A stretch of 7,760 nucleotides of DNA from Actinomycetota bacterium (lineage in GTDB: Bacteria; Actinomycetota; Actinomycetes; Nanopelagicales; Nanopelagicaceae). Location: the NCBI GenBank assembly GCA_009699645.1, contig WLNU01000050.1:1-7760 (forward strand). Reading direction: 5' to 3'. The number at the start of each line of letters is the position of its first letter. Positions within the stretch are counted from its first letter, which is position 1. The position numbers were made by a program, and so were the translations under genes. This document shows, piece after piece, positions 5,781-7,760 of this stretch. The notes under the pieces are model-generated. The model was given only the letters and a program-made list of their open reading frames with translations, was not told the DNA's origin and did no database searches.

Positions 5781-7328
5781 TTATGAGTTGATATTGCTGC
5801 GCGGTCCCGTAAACCACTTCTTGGCCGACAGACTCCACCAAAGCCAGAGAATAATTAACGCGCCACCTGTAATCAATGGTGCGTAATTAACTGCAGTCCA
5901 AGTGAAGTCTTTGTTTCCTGGAGTTCCAGCGGGTGAGAACGGCAAGATAAAGTAGACACATATGATTGCAATTTCAGCAACTGCAATAGTGCCCATCCAC
6001 TTATATTTAGATCCCAGTGTCCATGGACCAGGCTTAAATGAGTCACCAGCCTTTAGTCGCAGGTAAATTGGGATAATAAATGCGAGGTAGAGAGAGATTA
6101 CGCAGACCGATACAACTGCATAAAATGCAGTTGGTGCACCGGTTGGACTCTTCCAGAGTGCTGGCAGAGTCATCACGATTCCACTTACTGCCGATGCCAC
6201 GACGGCATTTAATGGAACTTGGTGCTTGTTGACTTTCTTCCAAAGGTTACCCCCAGGAACTGCGCCATCTCGCGAGAATGCAAACATCATGCGTGAACAT
6301 GAGGTTAAGCAGGCAGTAACGCAGAAGATCTGACCTGCAGTTGTAATTATCATGACCGTCTTAAATGCAATACCTCCACCAAGTGCGGTATAGAGAATTG
6401 CAATGACAGAGCCTCCACCAAATGGGTTAACGGCAGGGTCGAAGGAGCTAATGACATCTACCTTAGTTGCTGCAAATAGAAATGCCATAAGCAAGATGTA
6501 TCCACCGATTGCAGAGTAGAAGATTGATTTCCAAATTCCTTTAGCAGCGTTGATGTCAGCGCCTTGAGTCTCCTCAGAGAGGTGAGCCGATGCATCGAAG
6601 CCGGTGATTGTGTACTGAGTGAGCAAGAATCCAAGTGGAAGAACATAGAGCCAGTAGGAGTTATCACCAAAGCCAGAGCTATTGATTCTGGTCGTGTACA
6701 TCCACGAGAGAGTCTGGTGATCACTAGGAACGATAAGAAGGATTCCAACGACAAGAGCGGCACCGAATACGTGCCACCACACTGAGATGTTGTTAAAGAG
6801 TGCGAGTAGATGCCCGCTGTAAATATTAATCAGCGTTACTACCAGAATAATTGCTAAGAATAGGAAGAATTGCTGTTTGATGTAATCGCCACCAAGGAAG
6901 CTAGTTGCATAATCGGGCCACTGAGATCCGATGAGAACATTCATAAAGCTTGCTGCGCCGTAACCGACTGAGGCGGTCACTGATACGAGGCCAATTAAGT
7001 TCAGCCAGCCCGTAAAAAATCCAGCCTTTGGGCCACCGAGTTTTGATGCCCACCAATAAATTCCACCCGATGTTGGATATGCCGAGGCAAGCTCTGACAT
7101 ACAAAAACCGATAATCAGAATGAATAGTGAGATAAGTGGCCAGCCGATTGAGATCGCTATCGGTCCACCGTTATTCCATGCCTGAGCAAAGGTTGTGAAG
7201 CAGCCTGCCAAGATTGAGATAATTGAAAATGAGATTGCGAAGTTTGAAAAACCTGACCAACTGCGATTTAACTCTTGTTTGTAACCGAGTTCAGCTAGTC
7301 GTTTTTCATCGTTGTTTGTAATTGCCAA
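5781..7328 (-). CDS. APC-superfamily amine/amino-acid permease (ACT family, 12 membrane helices)
   Basis: A 515-residue integral inner-membrane transporter. It resembles the amino acid/choline (ACT) branch of the APC superfamily, which includes GABA, choline and related amine permeases. Twelve hydrophobic segments can be placed near residues 28-50, 57-77, 103-131, 153-171, 183-201, 226-242, 268-288, 318-345, 371-391, 398-424, 444-464 and 482-503. Signatures: F-S-N-F-A-I-S-F-S-I-I-S-I-L (27-40), A-S-A-Y-P-T-S-G-G-I-Y-W-W-A-S (81-95), G-F-D-A-S-A-H-L-S-E-E-T (243-254) and S-R-M-M-F-A-F-S-R-D-G-A-V-P-G (345-359). I chose the TTG at 7328 because AAGGAG stands 6 bases before it. The frame is open upstream to 7385, but that stretch is basic, has no family likeness and would span the ribosome binding site. 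Lying upstream of a gamma-glutamyl-amine ligase, it probably imports that ligase's amine or a related amino acid. The exact substrate is unknown. Confidence 0.88.
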   Translation of the reverse strand: MAITNNDEKRLAELGYKQELNRSWSGFSNFAISFSIISILAGCFTTFAQAWNNGGPIAISIGWPLISLFILIIGFCMSELASAYPTSGGIYWWASKLGGPKAGFFTGWLNLIGLVSVTASVGYGAASFMNVLIGSQWPDYATSFLGGDYIKQQFFLFLAIILVVTLINIYSGHLLALFNNISVWWHVFGAALVVGILLIVPSDHQTLSWMYTTRINSSGFGDNSYWLYVLPLGFLLTQYTITGFDASAHLSEETQGADINAAKGIWKSIFYSAIGGYILLMAFLFAATKVDVISSFDPAVNPFGGGSVIAILYTALGGGIAFKTVMIITTAGQIFCVTACLTSCSRMMFAFSRDGAVPGGNLWKKVNKHQVPLNAVVASAVSGIVMTLPALWKSPTGAPTAFYAVVSVCVISLYLAFIIPIYLRLKAGDSFKPGPWTLGSKYKWMGTIAVAEIAIICVYFILPFSPAGTPGNKDFTWTAVNYAPLITGGALIILWLWWSLSAKKWFTGPRSNINS

Positions 7329-7334
7329 GATGTA

Positions 7335-7340
7335 CTCCTT
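7335..7340 (-). promoter_or_regulatory. Ribosome binding site that fixes the TTG start of the permease
   Basis: Minus-strand AAGGAG is the strongest Shine-Dalgarno sequence seen in the window. The spacer TACATC (6 bases) leads to TTG at 7328, followed by codons for A-I-T-N-N-D. This places the true start 19 codons inside the longest open frame. It also shows that the permease message has a leader, unlike the two genes with possible leaderless starts. Confidence 0.75.
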
Positions 7341-7385
7341 CTTGAGCCTCTGGGGTGTAGCATTTCTACTCCTAGTGTGACGCAA

Positions 7386-7402
7386 GCGAAAGGGGTTTTC
7401 GC
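7386..7402 (+). promoter_or_regulatory. Hairpin carrying the ribosome binding site of the class II amidotransferase
   Basis: GCGAAA (7386-7391) pairs perfectly with TTTCGC (7397-7402) around a GGGGT loop. AAAGGGG, the only SD-like sequence before the ATG at 7407, lies partly in the stem and partly in the loop. The stem ends four bases before the start codon. It could tune access of ribosomes to this message. The 78-base divergent gap with the permease (7329-7406) should also hold both promoters; I saw only weak candidates, such as minus-strand TTTCGC-N17-TAGAAA. Confidence 0.35.
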
Positions 7403-7406
7403 AAAA

Positions 7407-7760
7407 ATGTGCCGATTAATGGGCTACGTGTCGCCAAATAAAACCTCTTTTCCCGCCATTGTGGGAGATAAATTCTCTGATTTTGTCGCGCTCTCCTCGG
7501 TTCACTGTGATGGCTGGGGCCTTTCCACCGTTGATCAAAGTGGTAGCCATATTGTCTTAAATAGAAAGGTCGAAGCTGCGGCAGCGAGTAGTACTTTCGA
7601 TGCAACAGTTGCTAAAAATATCGCCGATGGTGCGCTGCTTCATCTGCGCTGGGCGACGAAGGGAATATCGATAAGCGAGAATAACACGCACCCATTTGTC
7701 TATGGTGATTACTCCTTTATTCATAATGGCTCAATCTTTCCCCCCGATGTCATTGCTCCC
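7407..7760 (+). CDS. Class II glutamine amidotransferase (EgtC/YafJ type), N-terminal part
   Basis: The first 118 codons of an Ntn-hydrolase-type amidotransferase; the gene runs off the right edge. After removal of Met1, Cys2 would be the N-terminal nucleophile (M-C-R-L-M-G-Y-V-S). Other family points: H-C-D-G-W-G-L at 33-39, the glutamine-binding R-W-A-T at 81-84, N-T-H-P-F at 93-97, and the oxyanion pair Asn107-Gly108 in F-I-H-N-G-S. The C-R-L opening and D-G-W-G motif point to the free-standing EgtC/YafJ group, not to the GltB, GlmS or PurF enzymes, which normally open C-G-I/V. EgtC itself removes a gamma-glutamyl group during ergothioneine synthesis, so hydrolysis of a gamma-glutamyl compound is a fair guess. 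It is divergent from the permease, with 78 bases between the starts, so they may share control. The acceptor or substrate cannot be told from this part. Confidence 0.85.
   Translation, partial: MCRLMGYVSPNKTSFPAIVGDKFSDFVALSSVHCDGWGLSTVDQSGSHIVLNRKVEAAAASSTFDATVAKNIADGALLHLRWATKGISISENNTHPFVYGDYSFIHNGSIFPPDVIAP

Noticed and set aside
7329..7385. Longer N-terminus for the permease
   Set aside because: The extra 19 residues are basic and would be encoded across a very good ribosome binding site (AAGGAG), which points to the TTG at 7328.
1..7760. tRNA, rRNA, CRISPR array, insertion sequence, prophage or attachment site
   Set aside because: No cloverleaf with a T-loop, no evenly spaced repeats, no transposase or integrase and no long direct or inverted repeats were seen on reading both strands by eye.

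Overview
The window looks like chromosomal DNA of a small-genome, moderate-GC actinobacterium. The best guess is the freshwater acI lineage (Nanopelagicales, 'Ca. Planktophila'-like). This rests on the KhpA-like tail/rimM/trmD order, an actinobacterial acyl-ACP-desaturase-type protein, a GlnA3/GlnA4-like glutamine synthetase paralogue, and GC that looks to be just under 50%. It is an inference from gene content and was not tested by a search. Coding density is very high: gaps are mostly 7 to 90 bases, and no RNA gene, insertion sequence or CRISPR array was seen.

Left part (1-1243, + strand): the last codons of a probable KhpA, then rimM and trmD overlapping by ATGA. This is the conserved translation operon. 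It ends in a hairpin that begins inside the trmD stop codon. rplS, which normally follows trmD in actinobacteria, is not present here.

Middle part (1250-2970, + strand): a complete diiron acyl-ACP-desaturase-family protein, then 10 bases later a class I glutamine amidotransferase with an intact Cys-His-Glu triad. The second gene runs tail-to-tail into the next block, with a 4-base overlap of the two reading frames.

Right part (2967-7328, - strand), in order of transcription: a 12-helix APC-superfamily amine/amino-acid permease, a terminator-like hairpin, a glutamine-synthetase-like gamma-glutamyl-amine ligase, and an aldehyde dehydrogenase 7 bases behind it. Divergent from the permease, at the right edge, begins a class II glutamine amidotransferase (EgtC/YafJ type) cut by the window end.

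Read together, permease + GS-like ligase + aldehyde dehydrogenase + class I amidotransferase are the parts of a gamma-glutamylated amine (Puu-type) utilisation route: uptake, gamma-glutamylation, oxidation of the aldehyde, and release of glutamate. The amine oxidase or transaminase step (PuuB-like) is not encoded here. It must lie elsewhere or be done by another enzyme. The substrate (putrescine, another polyamine, ethanolamine or a monoamine) cannot be decided from this sequence.
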